From Paucibacter sp. KBW04 (GTDB lineage: Bacteria > Pseudomonadota > Gammaproteobacteria > Burkholderiales > Burkholderiaceae_C): a stretch of 64,000 nucleotides of DNA. The translations under genes and the position numbers were made by a program. Under the pieces are notes generated by a model. That model ran no database searches, had not been told where the DNA came from, and worked only from the letters and a program-made list of their open reading frames with translations. Numbering within the stretch: the stretch's first letter is position 1; every line of letters starts with the position of its first letter. Below, piece by piece: positions 34,225 to 43,660 of the stretch. The stretch covers positions 371,013-435,012 of the forward strand of contig NZ_QAJN01000001.1 of NCBI RefSeq assembly GCF_003852425.1, given 5' to 3'.

Positions 34225-34496
34225 GGTCGCGGCTAGATTTTGAGTGGGCGGATTGTAGCGGCGGCCTTGCGGCCAAGCCCACCCGCTTGCTTGAGGCTTG
34301 CCCCTAGGTGCGGAAGGCCTCACGAGCAGGGCGAGGCCGTGCCTGCGCAGGCTCAAATTTGCCTGCTTTCCCTGAGCTGTGGGCGGACGGGCGCATGCTA
34401 GAGTCCGTTGCGAAATCAAGGCCTTGGCCCGCTTTGTGGCGGCCGCCAAACGGCCAAATTCCTTGGACCCCTCTCCTACGAGAAAGACGCCTTCCC

Positions 34497-35459
34497 GTGC
34501 TCATTCAACGCCGTGCTCGTTTTTGTCAGGCCTTGGGCTCGGCGGCACTGCTTGGCGGCTTGCTGTTCAGCCCTCTGAACAGCTCGGCCATGGAATTGGG
34601 GCGGCCGCAGACCCTGTCGGGACTGGGCGAGGCCTTGTCGCTGAAGCTACCCATGCGGCTCAGCCCGGGCGAGACCCTCAATGCCGATTGCATCAAGGTC
34701 ACGATAGAAACGGCCGATCAGGTCTTGCCCGCGCATCAGGTCCATAAAACGGTGGACTACCAGGCCGAGTCTCACAGCGGCTGGGTCTGGGTCAAAACCA
34801 CGGTCGCCATCGAGGAGCCGGTGGTCAAGCTGTCGCTGGGTTGCCCGACCCAGCAGCTGACCGCCTTTGTGGACCCGGCCCCGGCTGCCGCTGCCAAGGC
34901 GCAGACGGCGGCGGCTGTTTCTTCAAGTTCAAATGCCATGGCAATCAAGGCTGCGGCGACCCAAGCCAAGCTGCCCGCCACGGCCGCCACGGCCAACCCA
35001 GCCGCGCCAGTTGCCAAGGCGCCTGCGCGTGTGACCGTGCTGATTCTCGGCCCGGACAGGCTGCGCTTCGATCTCGACGGCGGCTCGGCCGGCCGGCCTG
35101 GCAAGAGCGCGGGGGCTTGGCAAAAAGATGGCTTGGACCCAGCGCGTGCCGGCTTTGGCCTGCTGATGAGCCTGGACCCTGGTCGTGCCCCGGCTGCGGC
35201 GGCCGCCGCGCCCAGCGCCTCGGGCGCTGGCCTGGGTCAGCGTGTGCAGGCGGCCGAGAGCGAGTTCCAGAGTCTGCAGAACGAACACGCCAGCCTCAGC
35301 CAGGAACTCGACAAGCTGACCCGGTCCTTGGCCGAGCGGCGCACCCAGTCCTCGCCCGGCCCGGCCGCCTTGCTGGCGCTGGCGGCAGCTTTGCTGGGCC
35401 TAGCGGGCTTGAGCTATTTCGTGCTCTGGCCGCGCTGGCGCCTGCGTTCGCGGGCCTGA
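34497..35459 (+). CDS. FimV N-terminal-like membrane protein
   Basis: A 320-aa protein with a signal sequence (RRARFCQALGSAALLGGLLF) and a FimV-N-type domain starting at MELGRPQTLSGLGEALSLKL, which includes DCIKVTIETADQ and VAIEEPVVKLSLGC. An Ala-rich linker, a coiled coil (about 250-285, with QSLQNEHASLSQELDKL) and a C-terminal transmembrane helix ending WRLRSRA complete it. Unlike full FimV it lacks a LysM region and the long acidic cytoplasmic part. The start is a GTG at 34497. An involvement in polar or pilus assembly is suggested by similarity only. Confidence 0.72.
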   Translation: MLIQRRARFCQALGSAALLGGLLFSPLNSSAMELGRPQTLSGLGEALSLKLPMRLSPGETLNADCIKVTIETADQVLPAHQVHKTVDYQAESHSGWVWVKTTVAIEEPVVKLSLGCPTQQLTAFVDPAPAAAAKAQTAAAVSSSSNAMAIKAAATQAKLPATAATANPAAPVAKAPARVTVLILGPDRLRFDLDGGSAGRPGKSAGAWQKDGLDPARAGFGLLMSLDPGRAPAAAAAAPSASGAGLGQRVQAAESEFQSLQNEHASLSQELDKLTRSLAERRTQSSPGPAALLALAAALLGLAGLSYFVLWPRWRLRSRA

Positions 35460-35561
35460 ATCCTCGGGGTCCAAAGCCCTGTCGCGCGCGGGCGTCCGCC
35501 GTCTTCGTAGAATGCCCCATTCCTATTGATGGCGCCTTGCAACAAGGCGCGAGGCTCTTGC

Positions 35562-37238
35562 ATGAGTGCTGCTGCCGCTGCTGCGTCCCCCAAACCCTTC
35601 CCATCCACTGACTCGTCCGCCGCAAAAAGCGCTGGAGAAGCGGGTGCGCCCCTGCCCATCGTCATCGTCGGCGCCGGCCTGGCCGGCTTGACCGTGGCCC
35701 TGCATCTGGCCGATCGCCAGCCCGTCATCGTGCTGGCCAAGCGCGAGTTGAATGAGGGCGCCACGGCCTGGGCTCAGGGCGGCATCGTCGGCGTGCTGGG
35801 GCCGGACGACAGCATCGCCAGCCATGTGCGCGACACGCAGGACGCCGGTGCCGGCCTGGTGGACGAGGCCACCGCCCGCTTCATCGCCGAGCGCAGCGCC
35901 CAGGCGGTGGAATGGTTGGTACGCCAGGGCGTGCCCTTTACGCCCGATAGCGAGGGCCCGCTGGGCCTGCACCTGACCCGCGAAGGTGGCCATGCCGTGC
36001 GCCGCATTGCCCATGCGGCCGATGCCACCGGCAAAGCGATTCACGACCAGTTGCTGGCCGCTGCTGCCGCGCATCCGAATATCGATTTACGGCAACGCTG
36101 GATGGCGCTGGACTTGATCACCTCCCGCCATGTGCAGCGCGAGGAAGAACCTCGTTGCTATGGCATCTATGCCCTGGACATCGACGGCCAGCGCGTCGAA
36201 GCCTTGGCGGCCCAGGCCGTGGTGCTGGCCACCGGCGGGGCGGGCAAGGTCTACCGCTACACCACCAACCCCGACACCTCCACCGGTGACGGCATCGCCA
36301 TGGCCTGGCGGGCGGGCTGCCGGGTGGCGAATATGGAGTTCATCCAGTTCCATCCCACCTGCTTGTACCACCCGCAGGAGCGCAGCTTTCTGATCACCGA
36401 GGCCTTGCGCGGCGAGGGTGGGCATTTGAAGCTGCCGGATGGCACGCGCTTTATGGCCGCGCATGACGAGCGCATGGAGCTGGCGCCGCGCGATATCGTC
36501 GCCCGCGCCATCGACTTCGAGATGAAAAAGCATGGCTTGGACCATGTGTGGCTGGACGCCACCCATCTGGGCGAGGCCTTTTTGAAAGAGCATTTCCCCA
36601 CGGTTTATGCGCGCTGCCTGAGCCTGGGTATCGATATTGCCAAGCAGATGATCCCCGTCGTGCCGGCGGTGCACTTCACCTGCGGCGGGGTGGTGACCGA
36701 CTTGAACGGCAGCTGCGATCTGCCCGGCCTCTATGCCGTGGGTGAAACCAGTTACACCGGCCTGCACGGCGCCAACCGCCTGGCCAGCAATTCCTTGCTG
36801 GAATGCGTGGTGCTGGGCCAGACCTGCGCCAGCCATATCGAGGCCATGCCTGCGCTCGCCCCGGCGCCGCTGCCGGCCTGGGACGAAAGCCAGGTGGAGG
36901 ACGCCGACGAGCAGGTGGTGATCGCCCACAACTGGGACGAGTTGCGCCTCTTGATGTGGAACTATGTGGGCATTGTGCGCACCACCAAGCGTCTGGAGCG
37001 CGCGCTGCATCGCATCGCGCTGCTGCGTGGTGAGATCGACGACTACTACGCCAATTTCCGCGTCACCCGCGACCTGCTGGAGCTGCGCAATCTGCTCGAT
37101 TGCGGCGAGTTGATCGTGCGCTCAGCCTTGCTGCGGCATGAGAGCCGCGGCCTGCATTTCAGCCGCGACTACCCGCGCACCTTGCCGGTGAGCTTCCCGA
37201 CCGTGCTGATGGCCGAACGGGGTTTGAAAACCCGCTGA
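35562..37238 (+). CDS. nadB: L-aspartate oxidase
   Basis: A 558-aa FAD enzyme that oxidises aspartate to iminoaspartate, the first step to NAD. The FAD motif VIVGAGLAGLTVALHLAD follows a low-complexity N-terminus of 25 residues. The catalytic region includes LTREGGHAVRRIAHAADATG and the succinate-dehydrogenase-like HFTCGGVVTDLNG. The start at 35562 has GAGG seven bases upstream, giving MSAAAAAASPK. nadA lies 420 bases further but on the opposite strand, with comFB between. Confidence 0.95.
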   Translation: MSAAAAAASPKPFPSTDSSAAKSAGEAGAPLPIVIVGAGLAGLTVALHLADRQPVIVLAKRELNEGATAWAQGGIVGVLGPDDSIASHVRDTQDAGAGLVDEATARFIAERSAQAVEWLVRQGVPFTPDSEGPLGLHLTREGGHAVRRIAHAADATGKAIHDQLLAAAAAHPNIDLRQRWMALDLITSRHVQREEEPRCYGIYALDIDGQRVEALAAQAVVLATGGAGKVYRYTTNPDTSTGDGIAMAWRAGCRVANMEFIQFHPTCLYHPQERSFLITEALRGEGGHLKLPDGTRFMAAHDERMELAPRDIVARAIDFEMKKHGLDHVWLDATHLGEAFLKEHFPTVYARCLSLGIDIAKQMIPVVPAVHFTCGGVVTDLNGSCDLPGLYAVGETSYTGLHGANRLASNSLLECVVLGQTCASHIEAMPALAPAPLPAWDESQVEDADEQVVIAHNWDELRLLMWNYVGIVRTTKRLERALHRIALLRGEIDDYYANFRVTRDLLELRNLLDCGELIVRSALLRHESRGLHFSRDYPRTLPVSFPTVLMAERGLKTR

Positions 37239-37247
37239 AGCGCAGCT

Positions 37248-37538
37248 TTAGGCATTGGCCCGTAAGGTGGTGCGGGCCTGCACAAAGATGAAGGCGTAGT
37301 TGACGGCGTCCAGGATGGCGTTGTCAATTTCGCTGCGCTCGTGCTCGGTCAGGTAGAAGAGAAAGTCCACCGCGTGGCGGATGTAGCGGGGCGGCAGGCG
37401 GTTCAGCGCCACGCAGGCCACATCGCACAACAGATCGCTGTCGGCCTTGATCTCGGGGTAGTCCTCGGCCGCTTTCATCACGGCCGTGAGCACCTCGCGC
37501 TCGTGATAGTTGAACAGCGAACTGAAGTCTTGATTCAT
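37248..37538 (-). CDS. ComFB family protein
   Basis: A 96-aa cytoplasmic protein of the late-competence ComFB family, with the characteristic block DVACVALNRLPPRYIRHAVDFLFYL. The Cys-rich part seen in some Firmicute members is reduced to one Cys in LLCDV. A cyanobacterial ComFB has been reported to bind cyclic dinucleotides, but no function is known for this protein. The ATG at 37538 has a good AGGGAG site. It is convergent with nadB (nine-base gap). Confidence 0.85.
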   Translation of the reverse strand: MNQDFSSLFNYHEREVLTAVMKAAEDYPEIKADSDLLCDVACVALNRLPPRYIRHAVDFLFYLTEHERSEIDNAILDAVNYAFIFVQARTTLRANA

Positions 37539-37606
37539 CTGCGTCTCCCTTGGAATGGCGACTGACACGATAAACCCCAGGCGCGCCCTCAGCGGGCGGA
37601 AATGGA

Positions 37607-37643
37607 GGCCTTGAGGCGGCTTTTTCGCCCGCAGCTCAAGGCC
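37607..37643. terminator. Hairpin downstream of nadA
   Basis: GGCCTTGAG (37607-37615) pairs with CTCAAGGCC (37635-37643), with an inner GC stem. No T run follows on the minus strand, so termination efficiency is doubtful. It is 14 bases past the nadA stop and upstream of comFB. Confidence 0.45.
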
Positions 37644-37656
37644 CGGCCAGTATCCC

Positions 37657-38757
37657 TCAGGCCGCGCCTATGCCGGCGACCAGACCGCTTTGTTTGGCTT
37701 TGAGCGCCGCGGTGAAGTCCAGCATGCGGGCGATGCAGCCCAGCGCCTTGACACGGGTGGGCTCGTCGACCGTGATCTCGCCCTGGCCGGTCTTCAGGCA
37801 ATCGATCAAGTTTTGCAAGCCGTTCATGGCCATCCAGGGGCAGTGGGCGCAGCTCTTGCAGGTGGCGCTGTTGCCGGCGGTGGGGGCTTCGATCAAGGTC
37901 TTGCCCGGTGCCAGCTGGCGCATGCGGTGCAGGATGCCGTTGTCGGTGGCGACGATGTATTCCTGGGCCTTGCCTTCCACCACGGCCTTGATCAGGGCCG
38001 AGGTGGAGCCCACCACATGGGCCATCTCGACCACGCTCTTGGGCGACTCGGGGTGGACGAGGATCATGGCGTCCGGGTGCTGCTCACGCAGCAGCTCCAG
38101 CTCCAAACCCTTGAATTCATCGTGCACGATGCAGGCACCGTTCCACATCAGCATATCGGCGCCGGTTTGTTCCTGGATGTAGCGGCCCAGATGGCGGTCG
38201 GGGGCCCAGAGGATCTTCTCGCCCTTGGCACGCAGGTCGGCCACGATCTCCAGCGCGCAGGAGCTGGTGACCATCCAGTCGGCCCGCGCCTTCACGGCGG
38301 CGCTGGTATTGGCGTAGACCACGACCTTGCGGTCGGGGTGGGCATCGCAGAAGGCGGCGAACTCATCGGCCGGGCAGCCCAGGTCCAGCGAGCAGGTGGC
38401 GTCTAGATCGGGCATCAGCACGCGTTTCTCGGGGCTGAGGATCTTGGCGCTTTCGCCCATGAAGCGCACGCCCGCCACCACCAAGGTTTGAGCGGCGTGG
38501 TCGCGGCCAAAGCGGGCCATCTCCAGCGAGTCGGAGACGATGCCGCCGGTCTCCAGGGCCAGGTCTTGCAGATCGCCGTCCACATAGTAGTGAGCGACCA
38601 GCACGGCGTTGTGCGCCTTGAGCAAGGCCGCAGCCTCCGCCTTCAGTGCCTGGCGTTGACTGGGGTTGAGAGGGGCGGGCACCTTGGCCCAGGCATGCGC
38701 CGTGCAGCTTTGGCCGGCGGCGTCCTGGCGGGTGTAGTCGAAGAGAACTTGATCCAT
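37657..38757 (-). CDS. nadA: Quinolinate synthase A
   Basis: A 366-aa enzyme that condenses iminoaspartate with dihydroxyacetone phosphate to quinolinate and carries a [4Fe-4S] cluster. The cluster ligand Cys residues are visible in the expected places, including [20 protein letters not shown] and the C-terminal [15 protein letters not shown]. The substrate motifs [14 protein letters not shown] and [13 protein letters not shown] are present. It is a single leftward gene, opposed to nadB, so the two NAD genes are not an operon here. Confidence 0.95.
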   Translation of the reverse strand: MDQVLFDYTRQDAAGQSCTAHAWAKVPAPLNPSQRQALKAEAAALLKAHNAVLVAHYYVDGDLQDLALETGGIVSDSLEMARFGRDHAAQTLVVAGVRFMGESAKILSPEKRVLMPDLDATCSLDLGCPADEFAAFCDAHPDRKVVVYANTSAAVKARADWMVTSSCALEIVADLRAKGEKILWAPDRHLGRYIQEQTGADMLMWNGACIVHDEFKGLELELLREQHPDAMILVHPESPKSVVEMAHVVGSTSALIKAVVEGKAQEYIVATDNGILHRMRQLAPGKTLIEAPTAGNSATCKSCAHCPWMAMNGLQNLIDCLKTGQGEITVDEPTRVKALGCIARMLDFTAALKAKQSGLVAGIGAA

Positions 38758-38814
38758 GGGGGCAGATTTTAGTGGGGCGCGTTCTTGACCCTGCTGGACG
38801 GGGCCATTGCCCGT

Positions 38815-39726
38815 TTAGGCTTCCGCGAAGAAGCGGCTGGGTGGCATGCCCACCGTGCGTGTCACCATGGCGGAAAAGGCGCTGGCGCTGGCATAGCCCA
38901 GCTCGGCGGCGATCAGATTCATCGGTTGCTTGCGGGCCGCGAGGGTGAGGGCGCGGGCCAGCAAGACCTGCTGGCGCCACTGGGCATAGCTGCTGTCCAG
39001 CTCCTGCCTGAACAAGCGGGAGAGGGTGCGGGTGCTGGCGCCCACCTCGGCGGCCCAGGCGTCCAGATCGGCGTGGCGTTGCGGCTCCAGCAGCATGACT
39101 TCGCACAGCCGGCGCAAGCGCTTGTCCTGCGGCAAGTCGACGCCTAGCCGCAGGCTGCGTGCTCGCTGCAACTCGTCTTGCACCAGGCTGATGATGCATT
39201 GCTCCCGCGCTGTGGGAGCCTCTTCGGCCAAGGCGTCTTGGTGAGCCGCATTGGGATCGGTAGCCAGTTGCAGCACGAGTTCCCGCAGCAACGGGGTCAC
39301 TTCGATGACCCGGCACTCTTTCCAGGCCTGGGCTTGTTCGATGGGCAGGCCGGGGCCTTGGCATTGGTCCGACTGGTGCAAATACAGGGAGCGCAGATCA
39401 GCCCGCTCGACCGCAGTCACCGCATGTTCGATATGCGGCGGAATCCAGACGGCGCGCGAGGGGGGCAGCAAATAGGTTGCTCGCTCGGTATTGATGCGTA
39501 CCGCCCCGCCAATGCTGAAGGTGACTTGGCCCCAGGCATGGCTGTGGGCGTGAATGTCCTCGTCATGCTCCAGCACATGGGCCTTGGCCCTGATGGGGCG
39601 TTGTGCATGAGGGCGATACAGCTGAGGCTCCCGAGGCGGCATGCTTTTGCGCCGCATGCGCGCAGCGGCTTTCGGCTTTGCGGCCGCGACTTCGGGCCGT
39701 GAAAACGCTTTGCTTGGCGTGTGCAT
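38815..39726 (-). CDS. AraC family transcriptional regulator with cupin domain
   Basis: A 303-aa regulator. The N-terminal half has a cupin-like effector domain (HSHAWGQVTFSIGGAVRINT, PPSRAVWIPPHIEHAV). The C-terminal half contains the two HTH motifs (DLDAWAAEVGASTRTLSRLF, then LIAAELGYASASAFSAMV). The ATG at 39726 is used; a GTG further upstream at 39795 is possible. It is divergent from the MFS gene with an 83-base gap, a layout that suggests control of the transporter. Confidence 0.87.
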   Translation of the reverse strand: MHTPSKAFSRPEVAAAKPKAAARMRRKSMPPREPQLYRPHAQRPIRAKAHVLEHDEDIHAHSHAWGQVTFSIGGAVRINTERATYLLPPSRAVWIPPHIEHAVTAVERADLRSLYLHQSDQCQGPGLPIEQAQAWKECRVIEVTPLLRELVLQLATDPNAAHQDALAEEAPTAREQCIISLVQDELQRARSLRLGVDLPQDKRLRRLCEVMLLEPQRHADLDAWAAEVGASTRTLSRLFRQELDSSYAQWRQQVLLARALTLAARKQPMNLIAAELGYASASAFSAMVTRTVGMPPSRFFAEA

Positions 39727-39809
39727 AGGGGCTCGTGATGGCTGAAACTCGATAGAAATTGGCGAACTATCGTAACTGAGCCGGTATCGCCCCACATAGA
39801 GTCAGGGCC

Positions 39810-41048
39810 ATGACGACGCAAACTGCAACCATAAGTGTTTCGCCCAGCGACCAGGCCCGGCGTGACTTCTCCACCATAGGCCTGATCGGCCTGGCCCACG
39901 GCACCTCGCATTTCTTCCATATGCTGCTGCCGCCGCTGTTCCCGGTCTTCATCCGGGAGTTCGGGCTTAACTACTCCGAGCTGGGCCTGCTGGTCACCAC
40001 CTTCTTCGTCATCTCGGCCCTGGGCCAGGCGATGGCGGGGTTCTTGGTCGACCGGACCGGCGCGCGGCCGGTGCTGTTTGCGGCCCTGAGTTGCTTTGTG
40101 CTGGCCAGCATTGCGGCCGGCTTGGCCACCGGCTTTGGCGGCCTGATGTTGGCCGCGGCGCTGGCGGGCCTGGGGAATTCGCCCTTCCATCCGGTGGACT
40201 TCACCATCCTCAACAAGCGGGTCTCGCAGCCGCGTCTGGGCCATGCGTTCTCGATCCACGGCATCACCGGCAATCTGGGCTGGGCCTTTGCGCCGGTGTT
40301 CTTGATCGGGGTTGCTGAGGCCAGCGGGAACTGGCGCCACGCCTATGTCGGCACGGCGCTGATCGCCCTCGCGGTGATGGCCTTGCTGGCTCTCATGCGT
40401 GAGGCCATCGATGACAGCCAGGGCGCCTGGTTGCATGAAAAAGCCGGGGCCGCTGCCGTCAAGGACGAGCACCCCATGGCCTTTTTGCGCCTGCCCTCGG
40501 TGTGGCTGTGCTTTTCCTTTTTCTTTTTCGGCACGGCGGCCTTGACGGCCATCCAGAGCTTCGCCAGCCCGGCCCTGACCAGCCTCTACGGTCTGGATCC
40601 GCATGCCACCGCCTTTGTGGTGACGGGCTATATGTTGTGTGGCGCGGTCGGTATGTTGATCGGCGGGTTTTGGGTCGCCAAGAGCAGCAGCCTGGAGCGC
40701 AATATCGCCATCGCCCTGGCGATTGCCGCGGCCTTGCTTGCCCTGGCGGCCACCGCCTGGCTGCCGCCATTGCTGGCGGCCGGCGTGGTGGCCCTGGCCG
40801 GTTTTGGCACTGGTCTGGCCGGCCCCTCGCGCGATATGTTGATCAAGCGCGCAGCACCTCCCGGCGCCACTGGCCGGGTTTACGGCACGGTGTACTCGGG
40901 CCTGGACCTGGGTTTTGCGGTCGCCGCGCCTATTTTTGGCGCGCTGATGGACCATGGCCGCCCGGGCGGCGTCTTCCTCGGCGCGGCCTTTGCCTTGTTG
41001 CTGGCCATTGGGGCGGCCAATCTGGTGAACATCTCTCGCAAACCCTAG
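39810..41048 (+). CDS. MFS transporter, Fsr-like
   Basis: A 412-aa major facilitator protein with about 12 transmembrane helices. IGLIGLAHGTSHFFHMLLPPL near the start, FLVDRTGARPVL in the first half and GNSPFHPVDFTILN resemble the fosmidomycin-resistance efflux family. It is divergent from the AraC regulator and followed 47 bases later by a ThDP enzyme. The substrate is unknown; efflux of a drug or metabolite is likely. Confidence 0.86.
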   Translation: MTTQTATISVSPSDQARRDFSTIGLIGLAHGTSHFFHMLLPPLFPVFIREFGLNYSELGLLVTTFFVISALGQAMAGFLVDRTGARPVLFAALSCFVLASIAAGLATGFGGLMLAAALAGLGNSPFHPVDFTILNKRVSQPRLGHAFSIHGITGNLGWAFAPVFLIGVAEASGNWRHAYVGTALIALAVMALLALMREAIDDSQGAWLHEKAGAAAVKDEHPMAFLRLPSVWLCFSFFFFGTAALTAIQSFASPALTSLYGLDPHATAFVVTGYMLCGAVGMLIGGFWVAKSSSLERNIAIALAIAAALLALAATAWLPPLLAAGVVALAGFGTGLAGPSRDMLIKRAAPPGATGRVYGTVYSGLDLGFAVAAPIFGALMDHGRPGGVFLGAAFALLLAIGAANLVNISRKP

Positions 41049-41095
41049 GTTGGCAAGACCTGACCCTGCCCATCCCCACAGCTACAGTGCAAGCC

Positions 41096-42841
41096 ATGAC
41101 GACGAACACTTCTCGCCCCCAGGGCAACACATCTTCATCACCCCGCCTGGCGGGCCATTTGCTGGTGGAAGCCTTGGTCGAACAGGGCGTCACGGACGTC
41201 TTTGGCGTGCCGGGTGAGAGCTATTTGGCGGTGCTGGACGGGTTTCACGAGCATGCCGACAAGATCCGCTTCATCGCCTGCCGGCAAGAGGGCGGCGCCG
41301 CCTTTATGGCCGAGGCACAAGGCAAGTTGAGCGGCCGCCCCGGCATCTGCTTTGTGACCCGCGGCCCGGGCGCCACCAATGCCAGCATCGGTCTGCACAC
41401 GGCGTTTCAAGACTCCACGCCGATGATTCTTTTCATCGGCCAGGTGGCCAGCGATCAACGTGACCGCGAGGCGTTTCAGGAAGTGGACTACCGTCAGATG
41501 TTTGGCCCGGGCACCCTGGGTTTTGCCAAATGGGTGGGCGAGGTGCAGGACGCCGACCGCCTGCCCGAGTATGTGGCGAGGGCCTTCCACACCGCGCTGC
41601 AGGGTCGGCCCGGCCCGGTGGTGCTGGTGCTGCCCGAAGACATGTTGACCGAGCTCAGCAGCGCGCCCGTCTTGCCCCGTGTGCAGCCGGCCCAGGCCTG
41701 GCCCACTCCAGCCGCCTTGGCCGAATTGCACGAGCGCCTGCGGGCCGCCAAGAAGCCGCTGGTGATTGCCGGGGGCGGCGGCTGGACGCCCGAGAGCTGT
41801 GCCGCCCTGCAGCGCTTTGCCGAGAATTGGCGGCTGCCCGTGGGCTGCGCCTTCCGCTTCCAAGACCTGTTCGACAACCGCCACCCGCAGTACGCCGGGG
41901 ACGTGGGCATCGCCATCAATCCCAAGCTGGCCGCGCGGGTGCGCGAGGCCGATCTGATCCTGGCCGTCGGCCCCCGTCTGGGCGAAATGACCACCGGCGG
42001 CTACACCTTGTTGCAGGCCCCGCGCCCGCAGCAAACCCTGGTGCATATCCATGCCGGGGCGGAGGAGTTGGGCCGGGTTTATGCGGCCGATTTGATGATC
42101 AATGCCAGCATGTCTTGCGCCGCCCAGGCGCTGGAGACGCTGGCCGCACCGGCGCAAGTCGCTTGGGCCGACTGGACGGCTCAGGCCCATGCCGACTATC
42201 TGGGCAATCTGCAGCCGCAAGCCGTTAGCCCCTTGGACATGGCCGAGGTGGTCAAGTGCTTGGGTCGCCTCTGCCCCGAGGGCACGGTGTTCACCAATGG
42301 CGCGGGCAATTACAGCGGTTGGCTGCATCGCTTCCATCAATACCCGGGCTTGCAGCAGCATGGCCGTACCCAGCTAGCACCGACCAGCGGCGCCATGGGT
42401 TATGGCCTGCCGGCTGCCGTGGCGGCCAGCCTGCTGGAACCCGAGCGTTGGGTGGTCAATATCGCTGGGGATGGGGACTTTTTGATGAATGGCCAGGAGC
42501 TGGCCACGGCCACCGGCTACGGCGCCAAGAAGCTGATCTCGGTGGTGGTGGACAACGGCACTTACGGCACCATACGCATGCACCAGGAGCGCGAGTACCC
42601 GGGCCGCGTTTCAGGCAGTGATTTGTTCAACCCCGATTTCGCCATGCTGGCTCGGGCCCATGGCTGGAGTGCTCAGCGCATCGAGCGTACCGAGGACTTT
42701 GAGCCCGCCTTGCGTGAGGCCCTAGCCGCGGGCAGGCCTTGCTTGCTGCATCTGCGCTTGTCCAGCGATGTGTCGACCAGCCGCAGCACGCTCAGCGCGA
42801 TTCGCGAGGCGGCGCAGCAGCGTTTGAATCAGCCCAGGTGA
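41096..42841 (+). CDS. Thiamine-diphosphate-dependent enzyme, acetolactate-synthase-like
   Basis: A 581-aa ThDP enzyme of the acetolactate synthase/benzoylformate decarboxylase family. The N-terminal Pyr domain has GVPGESYLAVLDG and CRQEGGAAFMAEAQGKLSGR with the activating Glu. The PP domain has GDGDFLMNGQELATA with the Mg/ThDP residues. No small regulatory subunit gene is next to it, so it is probably not the biosynthetic IlvB. The reaction is unassigned. It follows the transporter by 47 bases, and its last 13 bases overlap rraA convergently. Confidence 0.85.
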   Translation: MTTNTSRPQGNTSSSPRLAGHLLVEALVEQGVTDVFGVPGESYLAVLDGFHEHADKIRFIACRQEGGAAFMAEAQGKLSGRPGICFVTRGPGATNASIGLHTAFQDSTPMILFIGQVASDQRDREAFQEVDYRQMFGPGTLGFAKWVGEVQDADRLPEYVARAFHTALQGRPGPVVLVLPEDMLTELSSAPVLPRVQPAQAWPTPAALAELHERLRAAKKPLVIAGGGGWTPESCAALQRFAENWRLPVGCAFRFQDLFDNRHPQYAGDVGIAINPKLAARVREADLILAVGPRLGEMTTGGYTLLQAPRPQQTLVHIHAGAEELGRVYAADLMINASMSCAAQALETLAAPAQVAWADWTAQAHADYLGNLQPQAVSPLDMAEVVKCLGRLCPEGTVFTNGAGNYSGWLHRFHQYPGLQQHGRTQLAPTSGAMGYGLPAAVAASLLEPERWVVNIAGDGDFLMNGQELATATGYGAKKLISVVVDNGTYGTIRMHQEREYPGRVSGSDLFNPDFAMLARAHGWSAQRIERTEDFEPALREALAAGRPCLLHLRLSSDVSTSRSTLSAIREAAQQRLNQPR

Positions 42842-43329
42842 AGTGGCTGGGTGCTGATGACGACGCCGTCTTCGTCGGCGTAAAGCCAGTCCCCCGGGCG
42901 CAACCAGTGACCCTGAATCTGCACGGCGACATCGGCCAGGCCTTGGTTCTTGCGTTCGGTCGGCATGGGGCAGTGGCTCAGGGCCAGGATGCCGGTTTGC
43001 GCCTGGGCTAACTCCGCCACATCGCGCACACAGCCTTCAATCAAAAGCCCGGCCCAGCCATTCCTGGCCGCGGCTGCAGCCAGATTGCCGCCCAGCAGGG
43101 CGCGGCGTAGCGAGCCACCGCCATCCACCACCAGCACCCGGCCTTGGCCCGGGCTTTCCACCGCCTCCTTGACGCGGCTGTTGTCCTCGAAACAGCGTAC
43201 GGTGGCAATCGGGCCGGCAAAGCGTTTGAGCCCGCCGTAGCTGCGGTGCACGCCGGGCAGGGCGATGAAATCGCCGCTGTCGGTGGCTTTGTGTAGATCG
43301 CAGAAATCGCAGGTGGAAAAGCTGATCAT
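42829..43329 (-). CDS. RraA family protein
   Basis: A 166-aa protein with the RraA fold: STCDFCDLH near the start, VVDGGGSLRRALLGGNLA, and RDVAELAQAQTGILAL. Family members include the RNase E inhibitor RraA and HMG/CHA aldolases; the length and the GGNLA block suit either. The Arg and Asp in EGCVRDV needed by the aldolases are present, so catalysis is possible. It overlaps the convergent ThDP gene by 13 bases. Confidence 0.85.
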   Translation of the reverse strand: MISFSTCDFCDLHKATDSGDFIALPGVHRSYGGLKRFAGPIATVRCFEDNSRVKEAVESPGQGRVLVVDGGGSLRRALLGGNLAAAAARNGWAGLLIEGCVRDVAELAQAQTGILALSHCPMPTERKNQGLADVAVQIQGHWLRPGDWLYADEDGVVISTQPLHLG

Positions 43330-43371
43330 GGCGGTTCGAGCGAGTGCCGAGCTTGAGGTGGGTGTGGGGGC

Positions 43372-43602
43372 TCAGGCCAAGCTGGGGTCGGCCTTGACCA
43401 AGATCTTGGCGCCTTCGGCCAGGACGATTTGGCCGGGGCGGATCTTGGCGGTTTTACGCAGCTCGGTCTGTCCATCCACCTGGATTTGACCCTCGGTGAT
43501 GAGGCTGCGGGCGCGGCCGCCGCTCTCTACCAGGCCGGTGGCCTTGAGCAGTTTGTCCAGGGCGATGAACTCGCCGCGCAATTCAAAGTCGATATTTTGC
43601 AT
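43372..43602 (-). CDS. S4 domain RNA-binding protein (YbcJ-like)
   Basis: A 76-aa protein consisting of one S4 RNA-binding domain: IALDKLLKATGLVESGGRAR, then LITEGQIQVDGQTELRKTAK. It matches the small YbcJ/RqcP-type group in length. The target RNA is unknown. It lies 42 bases upstream of rraA on the same strand, so the two may be cotranscribed. Confidence 0.88.
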   Translation of the reverse strand: MQNIDFELRGEFIALDKLLKATGLVESGGRARSLITEGQIQVDGQTELRKTAKIRPGQIVLAEGAKILVKADPSLA

Positions 43603-43660
43603 ACCGATATTGTCCCAGTTCCGCGGGCAAGCCTTGCCGAGCGGGACCGGCGGCCGGGTT

